A stretch of DNA of 64,000 nt from Hofstenia miamia. Lineage: Eukaryota; Xenacoelomorpha; Acoela. The translations under genes were made by a program, and so were the position numbers. Where the stretch lies: positions 1,312,036 through 1,376,035 of the forward strand of contig SCFE01000090.1 in NCBI GenBank assembly GCA_004352715.1. The letters are read 5' to 3'. Below the pieces are notes generated by a model, which worked only from the letters and a program-made list of their open reading frames with translations, was not told the DNA's origin and did not search any database. Below, in pieces: positions 10,300 to 21,235 of the stretch (within the stretch, counting starts at the first letter, position 1; each line of letters begins with the position of its first letter).

Positions 10300-11560
10300 A
10301 TTACATGCCAAACACCAAGACAAGTGTTCAGATTTTAGGAGGCCACATTCCATTTAGTGTTACTGCTCTATTCCTTCTTTCTATTTCTGTGAGCCATTTT
10401 AGTTCATCCAGTTCAGATAGGTCATTATCATCATAGAAGCATTCACCAGTGTATATTACATTTCTTCATCTGCAGCAGTCTTTCTTTTGGTGGCCTTTCA
10501 ACTTGTATTTGTGGCATTGGGTATTGATTTTTCATAGTGCTTTTATGGTGCCCTCTTTGGTTTTACTCTTGTTATTCCTGGTGTGGTATTCTTGTTATCA
10601 GTCTTTACTTCAGCTGTCTCTATTTTCATTTGTAGTGTTTTTCTGCATTATCTTCAGATTTTTTATTATCAATTTTTCTTTGATTGCATTATTGTTTTCC
10701 AATATGATGCTCAGTGTCAGTGCTTTTCTTATCAGTGTTTCTGAAGGGTCCTCTGCATCACCTTTTAGTTCAAATCTGTGTCTCAGTTCATCTGTCAATC
10801 CTTTGCAAATGTGTGGGAAAAGGCCATGCATCCTATAGGAGTTCTCTATTAAGCTCAGTTTATGCATTTCTTCCACTTGTTGCATGCATGTGTGAAGATT
10901 GTCAAATCTATTGCTGTGTAGTTTCTGTAATAGTAATTTGTATTTACTTTTGAAGATTTCACTTCAATAGTATGATTTGAAGTCTCATTTCACTGTGTTG
11001 CTTAGGATTAGATGGTGTTGGTATGCTGCTCTATCTAGGTACAGTGTAAATTTGGCTGCTGTGGTTTCTTGACATACTCTTTGTTATTGTATGTTCACCT
11101 CAAATAGCCATTTGTTGAAGTTTGGTTGGAAGCAATTTATTCTTACTGTTAATTTTGTCAGTATAGCTCTATAGAGGCCATATCATTCTGCCTGTATTGG
11201 CTTAGTACCAAACTGATAAACCATGGCTTTTCATTTGTTTTTGTTTCTGGTTAAGGTTTGTCAGCTATTAGTGCACTGAATCTGTTCACTGCCTCCATTT
11301 CACTCTTGTCCATTTCCAACTGATCATAGCTGTATTTTGACATGAAAAATGCATTTGGTAATAGTAATGACTGGTTTGTCTTCTGGTTGTTCACAATTTG
11401 CCTTTTCTGTTTCTTTATATTTCTGTGGGTGCTCTGTAAACTTGTTTTTTCCTCCAGTAGCTCATTTTCATTATTTAGCATATCCATTTTTTCATTTAAT
11501 TGTTTGATCTCTCTTGTCAGTTTTCACTTACTCATTTTGTATTTACTTTCCACTATATTT
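10300..11560 (-). pseudogene. Gypsy gag remnant with broken zinc knuckle
   Basis: On the - strand, the ORF at 11,487-11,251 has a coiled-coil-like, Glu/Gln-rich start and ends near EMEAVNRFSALIADKP. The ORF at 10,885-10,610 (SYRMHGLFPHICKGLTDELR and following) reads like the C-terminal part of a Gypsy capsid. About 100 bases on, the frame reads QCHKYKLKGHQKKDC, a C-x2-C-x4-H-x4-C zinc knuckle in which the second Cys is Tyr. Gag forms the particle in which reverse transcription occurs. The ORF is broken by stops. With the pol remnants at 2,535-5,455 it makes up one dead element read leftwards. Confidence 0.7.
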
Positions 11561-12327
11561 TGACTGGTATATTTCTCTCACCATTCACATGTTTCTTCCT
11601 TTCTAGCTTCAATTTTCATACTGTACTTTTTTGTGTTTTGAATCTTAATTGAGATTTTATCAGTTCTCTTTCACTCTAATATTGTTTTTTAAGCAGTGCT
11701 ATTCTATATGCAATCTTTTTTCTCCAAATTCTCCAATGTCTACTGATGATGTTTAACCTGCTAGTGATTATTGGGCAGTTGGATAGTAAATGCTGGTTCT
11801 CTGGGTGGCCCTACAATTGGTTCATTGTTTAACAAGGCAGGGAGGCAACATCATAATATCTGAATGGTTCAGTTTTGGATATAGGGCATTTTCTTGGTAT
11901 TTTCTGTGATGTGGGGTCTTTATCTCCTTTATTCAGTTTTTGTTGTCTCTGATTCTTGTGTTTACCATTTGTGCTTTTATTTAATTTGTACTATAATGTG
12001 GTTGTTGAAATCAATTTAGTTTAATCTGTTTAGTGATTTTGGAAATGTCTCTCTGTTTATGCTCTGTCATTACTAATTATAGAGAGAGTGTTTGCATTTG
12101 TTTCACAACCTTTCTGTTTAAATGATTAGGTAATTAGTCTCATTATCCATTGTTCATAGCATGTCACAGTAATCATGTGAAATCCTTGACCATTAAGATT
12201 TTGTACTTAATTGATCCTAATTGTCTGTCATTAACAGTACTTCTTTCAATGTGTAATGATTATCAGTAGTGTGTTTAATCTAAACTGTCAATATACAACT
12301 CTACATATATGGATAAATCTACATTTT
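11561..12327. other. AT-rich sequence upstream of gag; expected position of the 5' LTR
   Basis: For a - strand Gypsy element the 5' LTR and primer-binding site should lie here. I could not match this segment by eye to any sequence left of the integrase, so no LTR is claimed. Confidence 0.3.
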
Positions 12328-12660
12328 GTTTAATCTCCAAAGTATGGTCCACAGACCAGATCTGGCCTGTGAAGTGTTTTAATCTGGCTTGCTGAGCTCT
12401 CCTTCAAAATTATAAAACCAATTTCAAAAGCCAGGCCTTGCTGAAATCATACAAAAACAAATATACTTTATAACCCTTTTAACATATTTGACAAATCTAG
12501 AGCTTAAACAAATGCAAAATGATGCTAATTGATAAGTACACAAGATAAGCATTTCAAACTTGACTCATGGATGAAAAATATAAACATATGAACCTTGGCC
12601 TGTGAAGCTTTAAAAATTCAGCAATGTAGCCCTTTACTGGAAAACTTTGGAGACCCCTGG
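12328..12660. mobile_element. Non-autonomous hAT-like MITE
   Basis: The right end, read inwards on the complement, is CAGGGGTCTCCAAAG. The left end has the matching TCTCCAAAGT at 12,334. Just inside are GGCCTGTGAAG blocks. CAGGGGTCTCCAAA ends are characteristic of Charlie-like hAT elements. The element is about 330 bp with no ORF. The left terminus has lost the CAGGGG, so it is an old copy. Confidence 0.7.
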
Positions 12661-13086
12661 TTTATATTATCACCTCATCATCATATGAAGGGCTGCTGAC
12701 ATAAACAGCATCCTGCTGAAGTATGCATATGAGTCATCATTTTTACAATTTTTAGAACACACAATTGGATTAAAATTGGCATATATAAGTTTAACAGCAA
12801 TACATATGCTCATACAGAAAAATGGAATGGTAAAAATTTGATAGATCATAGTGAAAAAAAAAATTCAAATTTGTAAATTACAAAAATATTTATTTGACTC
12901 AAATATTTAATATCATGACTGGTCCAGACTAAGAGTTTTCATTTTAAAGTGTGCATTTCTAAATGTGTTGATAATAATTTTGTATATAATACCAAGTCCT
13001 TAATGTACATAGAAAACAGTCTTACAAAAATTTAGGTTTAAAATAGTAATGCACTGACCCCAGAGATATTAAATTGTTACCCTGAT

Positions 13087-13616
13087 GTGATCAAGTCAAG
13101 TGAAAATGATGGAAGTTGTTATGCTAGTTCCAGGAAAATTGAATGTGGGGTGCCATCAATTTCTCACTACATTGTTGTACCTGGCATGATCAAAATGTCT
13201 TCTCTTAGCATTCAGTGTAAAACTTTTTGTTGGAATGTAGAGTCACTCAGGGCCTCTTTTTTTATGAACTTATTATTTTCAGCACTCTTGAATAGTGTTA
13301 TGTGCACACCAAGACAGAAATTCTGTTTAACTTAGAGAAGATGAACTATCCTGAGTGTGGATATAGCAAGTTATCAGAGACATGGAGACAAGCCACAAAA
13401 GATGGTGTGATTATACCAATTACAGTTATTGAGCAGACAATGTGTTTGCCCAAACAATTTTATTGTGAGGAGGACCTGCTGGCATCATCTGCAGTCAAAG
13501 TATCACCTGGTACAAAGGTGCTACTTGAAGCCATTAATATGCAAAAGTTTTCTGGAGTTGTGAGATCCCTATACCTATGCCAGTGTGGTCCATTACAGAA
13601 GAAAAATGGATCTTAA
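13087..13616 (+). CDS. Unrecognised coding-like segment upstream of the tandem duplication
   Basis: Two overlapping open frames (13,087-13,335 and 13,302-13,616) read plausible protein, including YSKLSETWRQATKDGVIIPI and QFYCEEDLLASSAVKVSPG. The segment leads into the 889-bp duplicated unit, whose first residues (TIEHSLDEFAEKHS) may be a continuation. I do not recognise the family. A stretch in the next block, LMKWCLNKIFTKEELVLL, faintly resembles the start of a BEN domain, but the remainder of that domain is not convincing. Best treated as part of an unclassified mobile element. Confidence 0.35.
13235..13306 (+). repeat. Direct repeat flanking the element (partner 15,725-15,795)
   Basis: TGTAGAGTCACTCAG...ATGAACTTATTATTTTCAG...GAATAGTGTTATGT recurs at 15,725-15,795 with a few changes. 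The repeats bracket the coding-like region and could be terminal direct repeats of a retroelement or products of the same duplication process. TTATTATTTTCAG looks like a 3' splice site in both. Confidence 0.75.
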
Positions 13617-14499
13617 CCATTGAGCACAGCCTGGATGAGTTTGCTGAAAAACACTCAATAGTTAATTGTGTCATCAAGCAAAATCAAGACAATGATGTAT
13701 TAGACTTAATGAAATGGTGCCTAAACAAGATATTTACCAAAGAGGAATTAGTGCTTCTACAATCACCTGGGTAACAAATAGCCCTTGATGTAGAATGTAC
13801 CACCTCCCATCTCCAAATTTCCAACTCACAGATCACCAAACTCTATGAGCATGGACTCTGCAGCAAGTTTTGGAATTCAATTAAGGAAGGTCATGCTAGA
13901 TAATGTTGAAGACCATGCAGATAAGCAGAACTTGCTTTGCATCCCTCCACTGTGTATCATGACTCTGCTCATTTTACCATCCCAGCACATCAAAAAGGGA
14001 TGAAGGAAAGTCTCTGTGCACCTCTCTGACTCCATTAACTACATCTCCACTGTGGCCAAGATTAATAAAGCTATGCAGACATGGGAGTATAAAGACACTG
14101 GAGGCCCTCTACTCAAGGGTGGAAACCCTCACCATGTGTATATTGATGGTAAACTCACTATTAAAGACATATTTCAGAAGGGACAACCAATCTCTACACA
14201 GTTAACAAAGGTACACAACAAGATCACAATGTTGGACCCCTGTGTCTTCATTTTATTTCAGGCTTCCAGTGATCTAATGTGGATCAATAACATTGAAACC
14301 CTCACTTGGTACTATGATGTTACAAAGTGCATCAAGATTATCACCATGCTATGAGCTGAGGTCACAGACCCCAAAGAGATGATGTTGCAGCAGGTCAATG
14401 TGTACTGCTCACTTTTTATGGACCACATGGCATGCATGGGATCACTAAGAGAGGTCTTTATCAATTTTATCAAAATACCTGGATTAGAACCAAAGAAAA
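13611..14499 (+). repeat. 889-bp tandem duplication, unit 1
   Basis: The unit starts at TCTTAACCATTGAGCACAGC and is followed head to tail by an almost identical unit at 14,500. I found two differences by eye (T/C at 13,664 versus 14,553, and G/A at 14,076 versus 14,965). Each unit carries the same 112-codon frame (14,016-14,354 here). A local assembly duplication cannot be excluded. Confidence 0.95.
14016..14354 (+). CDS. Unrecognised 112-codon ORF, unit-1 copy
   Basis: An open frame of 112 codons with normal-looking composition, including LLKGGNPHHVYIDGKLTIKD and FQASSDLMWINNIETL. The identical protein is encoded at 14,905-15,243. Stops upstream and downstream break it from neighbouring coding-like blocks (TIEHSLDEFAEKHS upstream and HMACMGSLREVFINFIK downstream). 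I recognise no domain. It may be one exon-like block of a larger decayed transposon protein. Confidence 0.35.
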   Translation: MHLSDSINYISTVAKINKAMQTWEYKDTGGPLLKGGNPHHVYIDGKLTIKDIFQKGQPISTQLTKVHNKITMLDPCVFILFQASSDLMWINNIETLTWYYDVTKCIKIITML

Positions 14500-15388
14500 T
14501 CTTAACCATTGAGCACAGCCTGGATGAGTTTGCTGAAAAACACTCAATAGTTAACTGTGTCATCAAGCAAAATCAAGACAATGATGTATTAGACTTAATG
14601 AAATGGTGCCTAAACAAGATATTTACCAAAGAGGAATTAGTGCTTCTACAATCACCTGGGTAACAAATAGCCCTTGATGTAGAATGTACCACCTCCCATC
14701 TCCAAATTTCCAACTCACAGATCACCAAACTCTATGAGCATGGACTCTGCAGCAAGTTTTGGAATTCAATTAAGGAAGGTCATGCTAGATAATGTTGAAG
14801 ACCATGCAGATAAGCAGAACTTGCTTTGCATCCCTCCACTGTGTATCATGACTCTGCTCATTTTACCATCCCAGCACATCAAAAAGGGATGAAGGAAAGT
14901 CTCTGTGCACCTCTCTGACTCCATTAACTACATCTCCACTGTGGCCAAGATTAATAAAGCTATGCAAACATGGGAGTATAAAGACACTGGAGGCCCTCTA
15001 CTCAAGGGTGGAAACCCTCACCATGTGTATATTGATGGTAAACTCACTATTAAAGACATATTTCAGAAGGGACAACCAATCTCTACACAGTTAACAAAGG
15101 TACACAACAAGATCACAATGTTGGACCCCTGTGTCTTCATTTTATTTCAGGCTTCCAGTGATCTAATGTGGATCAATAACATTGAAACCCTCACTTGGTA
15201 CTATGATGTTACAAAGTGCATCAAGATTATCACCATGCTATGAGCTGAGGTCACAGACCCCAAAGAGATGATGTTGCAGCAGGTCAATGTGTACTGCTCA
15301 CTTTTTATGGACCACATGGCATGCATGGGATCACTAAGAGAGGTCTTTATCAATTTTATCAAAATACCTGGATTAGAACCAAAGAAGC
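14500..15388 (+). repeat. 889-bp tandem duplication, unit 2
   Basis: This is the second unit of the head-to-tail pair. It runs to the shared sequence ACCAAAGAA at about 15,386, after which the sequence diverges into AGCGCACACTTCTGACATGG. That sequence continues the unduplicated element. Confidence 0.95.
14905..15243 (+). CDS. Unrecognised 112-codon ORF, unit-2 copy
   Basis: Same protein as at 14,016-14,354. The single nucleotide difference inside it (CAG versus CAA) is silent. Downstream of this unit the frame 15,321-15,560 (LCLYERFYDTFTQKLNNLRR) continues the coding-like character to a stop at 15,558. Confidence 0.35.
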   Translation: MHLSDSINYISTVAKINKAMQTWEYKDTGGPLLKGGNPHHVYIDGKLTIKDIFQKGQPISTQLTKVHNKITMLDPCVFILFQASSDLMWINNIETLTWYYDVTKCIKIITML

Positions 15389-15724
15389 GCACACTTCTGA
15401 CATGGACATGCTCATGACATTCATGATAGTGCTGGAAGGCCTTTGCCTTTATGAGAGATTTTATGACACATTTACACAGAAGCTTAACAACTTAAGAAGA
15501 AACTGTCTGATCAGTGCCCATTTACCTGAGATTGAGTTCTTCTATTTGAAAAGTGAATAAGTCACACAGGGGGAAACTCTCATGCAGATTACCTGGTGAC
15601 CCAAATATGCTGAAGTTAAGTCATGGGACGACATTTTAGCTAGAGAAATGATTGAGGAGATCCAAAAGCTCCGGTCTTGTCCCACAGTAAAACTCCTACC
15701 TCAAACTTAACTGGCAATGGGGGG

Positions 15725-15795
15725 TGTAGAGTGACTCAGTGCCTTTTTTTATGAACTTATTATTTTCAGAACTCTGGAATAGTGTTATGTCTTTT
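15725..15795 (+). repeat. Direct repeat flanking the element (partner 13,235-13,306)
   Basis: Right-hand copy of the pair described at 13,235. The sequence after it is AT-rich with no ORF. Confidence 0.75.
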
Positions 15796-17065
15796 TGACA
15801 TTTTGATTCTCTGATTCACTGCTACCTTATCTGTATCAATTTATTTTAATTGATTTTGGCATTTTGAGTGTAGTTAATTTGATAGTGTTAGTTTTTGTCC
15901 CCTTGATTTAAATTATGTGTGATTGCTCATTTTAACTTTGTGAAGGAAACTGTGCTTTGAAATTGTAAACAAGTCAGGTAATAATTTACAGATTTTTGTA
16001 ATAAATATCTGAGTAAATGTAGTGAAGCACACAATAAATTAAGCTGCACAATAAATTTGGCTTCCTTCCACTGCATTTGGTCATTTACAATTATTTATTT
16101 ATTAACCCCCTTTAGATTATTTGATTAAAGATTTGGTAATGATAACTGTTGTTTAAAATCCAGTGACAATTCAGTAGGAAACTGCACCAGGTCTAGGGCA
16201 ACAAATAGCTCTTTAACAGTGACAGCCCAAATAGTGGCCACTTTAGGTTATGGTTATGTGTAGGGAATAACATCTTTTATTCAATCTGTTTGTAAATGCA
16301 CTTAATAATTACACCTTGCAAATATACTATGCCATTGGTGAACATGAATGCACAGCAATTATGTGCCTGTTATTTATTATTTATTTACATGAGCTGAAAT
16401 AAGAGAACTCTGAGATAAATTGTTTATTGAGCTAGAAGTTAATACTTGAGACACACAATTAGCACCTTGGTGAGTAAGAATGGCTTCAGCATGATGCTGT
16501 GTGAATTGGTCACTGCTGGAGTTCTTTCTGGAATGGAATTTCTTTATTTGTTAGGAAAAATCAATGAACCACCAATGTAACTTTTCTGTTGGAATGTGGG
16601 TCACTCTCTGCTATGGTAGACTTTGCAACCTTTGATCTAAACTCTTGAGTTCCCCAGTAACACTAGAGTAGCCAGAGCTCCCCATGATTCTACAGGAATA
16701 AGTCCATTACTTCAACCTGATGTCTCTTTGTAGTATGAGTAACAAACAAAGTGACCTACAGCAAGCACCTTGCATTGCATGATTTGAACAGGAGAATAGT
16801 TAGTTTGGTAAGTTGATATCATCTGACCTCAAATAATGCAAGTTCTTGATGACAAGTTCTCCAAAATTGCTATACTCTCAAGAGTATAAAGAAAACATTT
16901 ATCCTAGCCTGGGGTAGCAGGTTGTGTTAGAGTTATTAGTTTTCATTTCTATACTAAGTGTTTTTATTTTTAAGTGTGCATTTCTAAATATGTTAATAAT
17001 AATTTTGTATATAATACAAAGTGTTTGCTGTACAAAAGTATTGAGACCCATTAATTTTTTATGTT
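15796..17065. other. AT-rich stretch with a dispersed repeat, no gene seen
   Basis: No protein similarity found. A block at about 16,968-17,025 (AAGTGTGCATTTCTAAAT...TTGTATATAATA) repeats one at about 12,946-13,000 in the same orientation, so the interval between them may be bracketed by copies of one repeat family. Confidence 0.5.
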
Positions 17066-17823
17066 TTGCTTATTATGCTTGCTCTGGCCAAGGACAGTTG
17101 GGTTTCTTTCTCATTCACAGAATTGATATGTGAAAAGTTGTTTGCTGGTGTGCTGACACTTGATGCAGCATTTTCTCTAATCAAAGATAAAAAGAAAAGG
17201 CCATTGCATCAAATGTTCTCTCCCCTTGACAAAGAAAACACTGCTGAAGCTTTTCTACATCTTTTCAGAAGCTCACTTAACTCTGTCTCCAATACTGCAA
17301 CACAATATTCTCCTACCAAATCTGCTTGCTCAATCAATGCATCCTTGCTGAAAAGATCTCACAATATCCAAAAGTTCCTGTCAATTCTGTCATTCTAAGC
17401 ACTGGTCTAATTGATGCAATACACTCCACTGATGTTTGAACATTCAAATCAAATATCAATCATCTAGTTGAACAAATTTGTTTTAAATTCTTGCCACATA
17501 TAATCTACTTCTTAGAAATTACACCAGTCTCCAAATATTCACTATTAAAACAAAATCATGTCATTGATGAATTTAACAAAGTCCTATCACACATCTCTTC
17601 AAACAAGTTCAATGTCATCCCTGTCTTTAAAAAATTCATGTCATCACAAAGAACCACTGATTGTAGTCTCCTATCTGATGATGGGATTCATTTTTCTGGT
17701 TATGGAATCAAACAAATGCCTCAGATCCTAAAGAATCACTTCAGTCTTTGCCCAATTACTGCTTCATCATTCTGTACTCCTCATGTGTCTTACTCCAAAG
17801 TCATAAGCTCCTCTTCACATTGA
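17066..17823 (+). pseudogene. CR1-like retrotransposon ORF1 (copy A) with SGNH-esterase-like domain
   Basis: The first block contains EKLFAGVLTLDAAFSLIKDK and DKENTAEAFLHLF, closely matching copy B on the - strand at 51,084-50,857. After a frame change, IIYFLEITPVSKYSLLKQNH and FNKVLSHISSNKFNVIPVFK lead to LLSDDGIHFSGYGIKQM. The D-G-I-H is the block V Asp-x-x-His of GDSL/SGNH hydrolases, known from CR1 ORF1 proteins, where the domain is an esterase thought to aid membrane or RNA-protein interactions. A stop at about 17,397 and a frameshift separate the blocks, so the copy is decayed. Confidence 0.65.
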
Positions 17824-17952
17824 TGTCTTCTTCTAACCCCATTTCTTGATCTCTAGAATGACTAAATATATCAAAATGGTAAATTTCTTATGTACCATCT
17901 AGTTATATATTTTGTCTTCTGAAATGTACCTATATACTATATACATGTTCAC

Positions 17953-18192
17953 TTGCAAACACAACACAGAAAGCACTTACATCTCAATTACTACACATGT
18001 ACTACCAAATTCAGTATTTTGATTTATGAACACTTTATTAGGTATTTTCTTTTTTTAAAATTAATACTTTCCAGCAACATAGAAACAATTCCTGGTCCTA
18101 TTCTAAATGAGTATAAAATTGAACACAAATTGAAAAACTATTCTAATAACATTAAATATATATACACCTTAATGCTAGAAGCATTAATTTAA
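17953..18192 (+). pseudogene. Start of CR1-like ORF2 (copy A) with a degenerate 2A-like site
   Basis: The frame reads a hydrophobic stretch, then LILSSNIETIPGPILNEYKI, with IPGP at 18,088-18,099. The 2A-like consensus is D-[VI]-E-x-N-P-G-P; here the Asp is Asn and the Asn is Ile. Copy B at 49,836-49,865 keeps the functional form, which shows this is the same junction in a mutated copy. 2A sites make ribosomes skip a peptide bond and are known at the N terminus of several non-LTR retrotransposon ORFs. Confidence 0.65.
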
Positions 18193-18199
18193 ACAGAAG

Positions 18200-18907
18200 T
18201 GATTTCTTAAAGTTGATTACAAAATTGGAAAAAATGCAATTTTCTTAATTACAGAAACTAGGCTTAAGCCTGATATCAACCCTAACTTGTTTAATACACA
18301 CAGAACACAGACAAATTTTTGAGGTTTTTTCTAAGAATCAAAAAGGTAGAGGTGTTGGACTTATGATAATTGTGCCAAAATCTTTAAAACCCATCTGTAA
18401 ATTTGAATATGAAATTTATCATGAAATATTTGAATTACTGTGGATAGAAATAAAACCAATAGAGAACTGTTTCCAAAAAAAATTGATAAACATAACTTAT
18501 AATCCAAATATAAATTATCTAGTCGAATATTTAAATTATAAAGTCAATGAAATATCTGAAATATGTAATAATTATAACTCTCAAATATATTTGGTGACTT
18601 TAATATTAATTACATTAATTCATCTGAATGAAATTCTATAAAAGAAATGTCTGCTACTTGTAATCTTCATTGTGTTAATACATTTTGTTCAACTCAAATG
18701 AACAATGTAATTGATTACTTTTGTACTAATTCTGATGATTCCTTCAAATCCTTAATGTTTGAATCACTTAGTGATCATGCACTGTGTACATATATTAGTA
18801 ACAAAACTATTAAAAACAAGAAACTTAAATTCATTTATGCAAGAGAATATTTATCTTACTCTGAAAGGGCACTAAAAACAACACATTTAACTATATTTAC
18901 ATGTTAA
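18200..18907 (+). pseudogene. CR1-like apurinic/endonuclease domain (copy A)
   Basis: Across three frames the segment reads the endonuclease of an APE-type non-LTR element: ITETRLKPDINPNLFNTH (18,240-18,300), RGVGLMIIVPKSL, GDFNINYINSSE at about 18,594-18,630 (catalytic GDFN), NNVIDYFCTNS, then LSDHALCTYI at about 18,768 (catalytic SDH). This enzyme nicks target DNA to prime reverse transcription. At least two frameshifts and one stop break the frame. Confidence 0.75.
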
Positions 18908-19339
18908 ATTCTGGACCTAAAATGATTAATTACATTACAAAAGGAATCTACAAGGCATTAAACAGTGCTGTACCAATTAAAAAGTGAAGGGTTAAGATAA
19001 AAGCAATTATATTTCCTTTTTCAAAGACTGCAAATAATCAAGTCTGTGAACTAGTATCAATTAAGTGAGAATTATTTGATCTTGTGCTATCTGAGCTAAA
19101 AAAAGACTAATTGTACCAATTGTGAAAAATCAAAGATTGTAATTAAGCATTAAGAACAAAAAATTTAACTAAAGTTAAGCAAAAATTCTTTAATCAATTA
19201 AATTCTACTCAAGAAAAATCACAATACATTCATAAATTTATTGGAAAATTTAAAGGTCTTTCATCTGAAATAAATTAATTAAACATTATTAATATGGCTT
19301 TAACAATACTAAATCATTTAAATTCAACATTCAAAGAAC

Positions 19340-19690
19340 TTGAAAATTTCAATTTTCCACCTTATAAGAAAAAAAAATTCTGATAATCTCAAACAATCAA
19401 AACAATTTTCCTTTAGACTTGCTACAATCAATGAATTAGAAAACATTGTTAAGAAACTTGATACCAATAAATCAACCACTTCTTATAATCTCCCATTTTT
19501 TATTATTAAATATTTTTTTCCTATTTTTGGAGAACAATTTTTAATTGCATTTAATCAATATATTATTGATTGTGAATTTCCAGACTTACGTAAGAAATCA
19601 GATATAACTCCAATATATAAAAAAGGTGACAACCTAAATGCAAAAAATTATAAACCCATTTGTATTACACATCCTGCCATTTAGAATATC
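19340..19690 (+). pseudogene. CR1-like reverse transcriptase N-terminal part (copy A, truncated)
   Basis: The frame reads FRLATINELENIVKKLDTNK and SDITPIYKKGDNLNAKNYKP, followed by ICITHPAI, a stop, and NIFEI. This matches RT blocks 1-2 (PIYKKGD...NYRPISILPAISKIFE) of CR1-like elements. The homology ends at about 19,690, well before the catalytic Y/F-x-D-D, where an unrelated - strand fragment begins. The element is therefore 3'-truncated by insertion or rearrangement. Confidence 0.75.
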
Positions 19691-19980
19691 TTTGAAATTT
19701 TGAATGTAATGAGCCATGGATGAGGTAACAGATTGACAAAGTTCATAAGCAAGTAAGAGTGGCTTATGTGGATCTCTGTTGTTAAGCAAATTTTTGTCAA
19801 GCCATCACTTTGGTTTCATTCTTACAGCTGTTGAGCAATCTGGCACATTGGCTTCAATTGGACAAAGATCATTGGGAGTTTGACATCTAACCCCTAATAA
19901 ACTTTTCATGACTTCATGGTACATGGTAGAAATGGCATTAATCCCAGTTCCAAGCCATTACACAGGAGTATTATTTTTCT
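19690..19980 (-). pseudogene. Non-LTR retrotransposon C-terminal RT fragment, - strand
   Basis: On the - strand about 85 codons with one stop read WLGTGINAISTMYHEVMKSL, LLGVRCQTPNDLCPIEANVP and KPLLLAYELCQS. A hydrophobic helix ending LLGVR followed by TPNDLC and an acidic I/V-E is common in the region after the RT domain of CR1/L2-like elements. The opposite orientation to copy A shows a separate insertion. The fragment is too short to place in a family with certainty. Confidence 0.5.
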
Positions 19981-20689
19981 ATTATCATCAGATCATAAAA
20001 TGATTTATAATTTAATAGTAATGACTCAAAGAAAATTATATTATTTAATCCAAAAACTTTGTTAAAGAATTTGACTGTATTTCCAATTTGTAAAATATGT
20101 CATTAATATAAAACAAATAATAGTAGACTTTTCTAAGCAAAAATTCATTATAAACTAAGCACCTTACAATCATGCCAATATTGTTAAATGGGAACAGACT
20201 TATTGACATTTTGTATGTGATTTGTCAGATGTATTATGAGATATAGTTTACATTCTCTGTTTTCTTAACTGTTCAGTTAATATTTGTAGATAGCATTGCC
20301 CACTGTATGTATGGAGTTTAGGTTATTATTAATATTTAACTGGTAATGAGGCTCAATTCATACAATTACTACAATTAAATGTTTATGAACCTTTCAATGA
20401 ATGTTTCAACTGTAACTTCAGCATTGCATTTTGATTGAAGTTGGGTTATATGTTTTCTGAAAAAGTCCTAATTGATTTAGGAGAAATATTTATGATTAAA
20501 TAATAAGAATTGATTCTACCCAGGTGGAATTGAAAGATGCTATGCTAATATTATCTATTTATCTCCAAATATTAATAGCACAATTGAAACCACATTTTTG
20601 CACAAAAAATTTCCTTTTACCTATATTAAATGAATTAGTACTACCTTAAATTCATATTGCTAGATATTGAGCATTTAAATTGATGTAGG

Positions 20690-20865
20690 TCTAAAAGTGA
20701 AGCTATTGTTAGTAATTTGTCATACATTTTTGATAGAGTTTATTTCAGGGTTGTTGTCTGGCCATTAAAGTAAGTCAAAATCCTCTCTTCAAACCCTGAT
20801 TAAGCTCATGTCATCACAATGTAAGAGGTTGGATCTTGTTGAAACACACTTGTGTCATGAATCTG
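20690..20865 (-). pseudogene. Tc1-like transposase C-terminal remnant, - strand
   Basis: On the - strand, FQQDPTSYIV at about 20,810-20,845 resembles the second catalytic block (F-Q-x-D-x-A-P-x-H), then WFEERI-like codons, then WPDNNPEINSIKNV at about 20,722-20,765. The last matches the family motif W-P-x-x-S-P-D-L-N-P-I-E-N-x-W. Several stops and substitutions (SPD to NPE) show it is dead. Confidence 0.65.
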
Positions 20866-21235
20866 AACAAATGAAACATATATCTCCTTAAACAAAACCA
20901 AGTAGGGCTCAGTATATATTCTTTCAGCTGCTCCTGGTGCAAAAGTTGCTCAATCTATGCAAAGGATACAATTATGCATACTGAAAATTGACAACACCCA
21001 ACAGAAGCAATGAATTGTACCACCCAGATAACAATTTAAGAGATAAGCAACATTGTTTTGTGTTGTTATATGTGTCAAAAACAACATTGTTTTAAAGTTG
21101 AAATGGTATCATTTCATTGTTTAAAACAATGTTGCTTCAACAACATCACATTAAGTTGCTTTTTGGTTGTTTTTTATGAATGAAACAGCAATATTTTGAG
21201 GTCATAACAACATTGTTTTATGTTGTCACATGATT
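20866..21235. repeat. 370-bp tandem duplication, unit 1
   Basis: The unit begins AACAAATGAAACATATATC and is repeated head to tail at 21,236. Inside it, many ACAACATTGTTTT motifs occur in both orientations. CAACATTGTTTTAAA at 21,082 and TTTAAAACAATGTTG ending at 21,134 form a 15-bp hairpin with a nested GAAATG/CATTTC stem, so the unit resembles a foldback or MITE-derived repeat. Confidence 0.95.

Noticed and set aside
10449-10953. + strand ORFs of 129 and 79 codons
   Set aside because: Antisense to the gag remnant. The zinc knuckle and capsid-like motifs are on the - strand.
718-12327. LTRs of the Gypsy element
   Set aside because: I compared the sequences beyond integrase and beyond gag by eye and found no convincing long direct repeat. 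A computed self-alignment would be needed.
14549-14660. BEN domain in the duplicated unit
   Set aside because: LMKWCLNKIFTKEELVLL resembles the first helices, but the following frame breaks and the rest of the domain is not visible.
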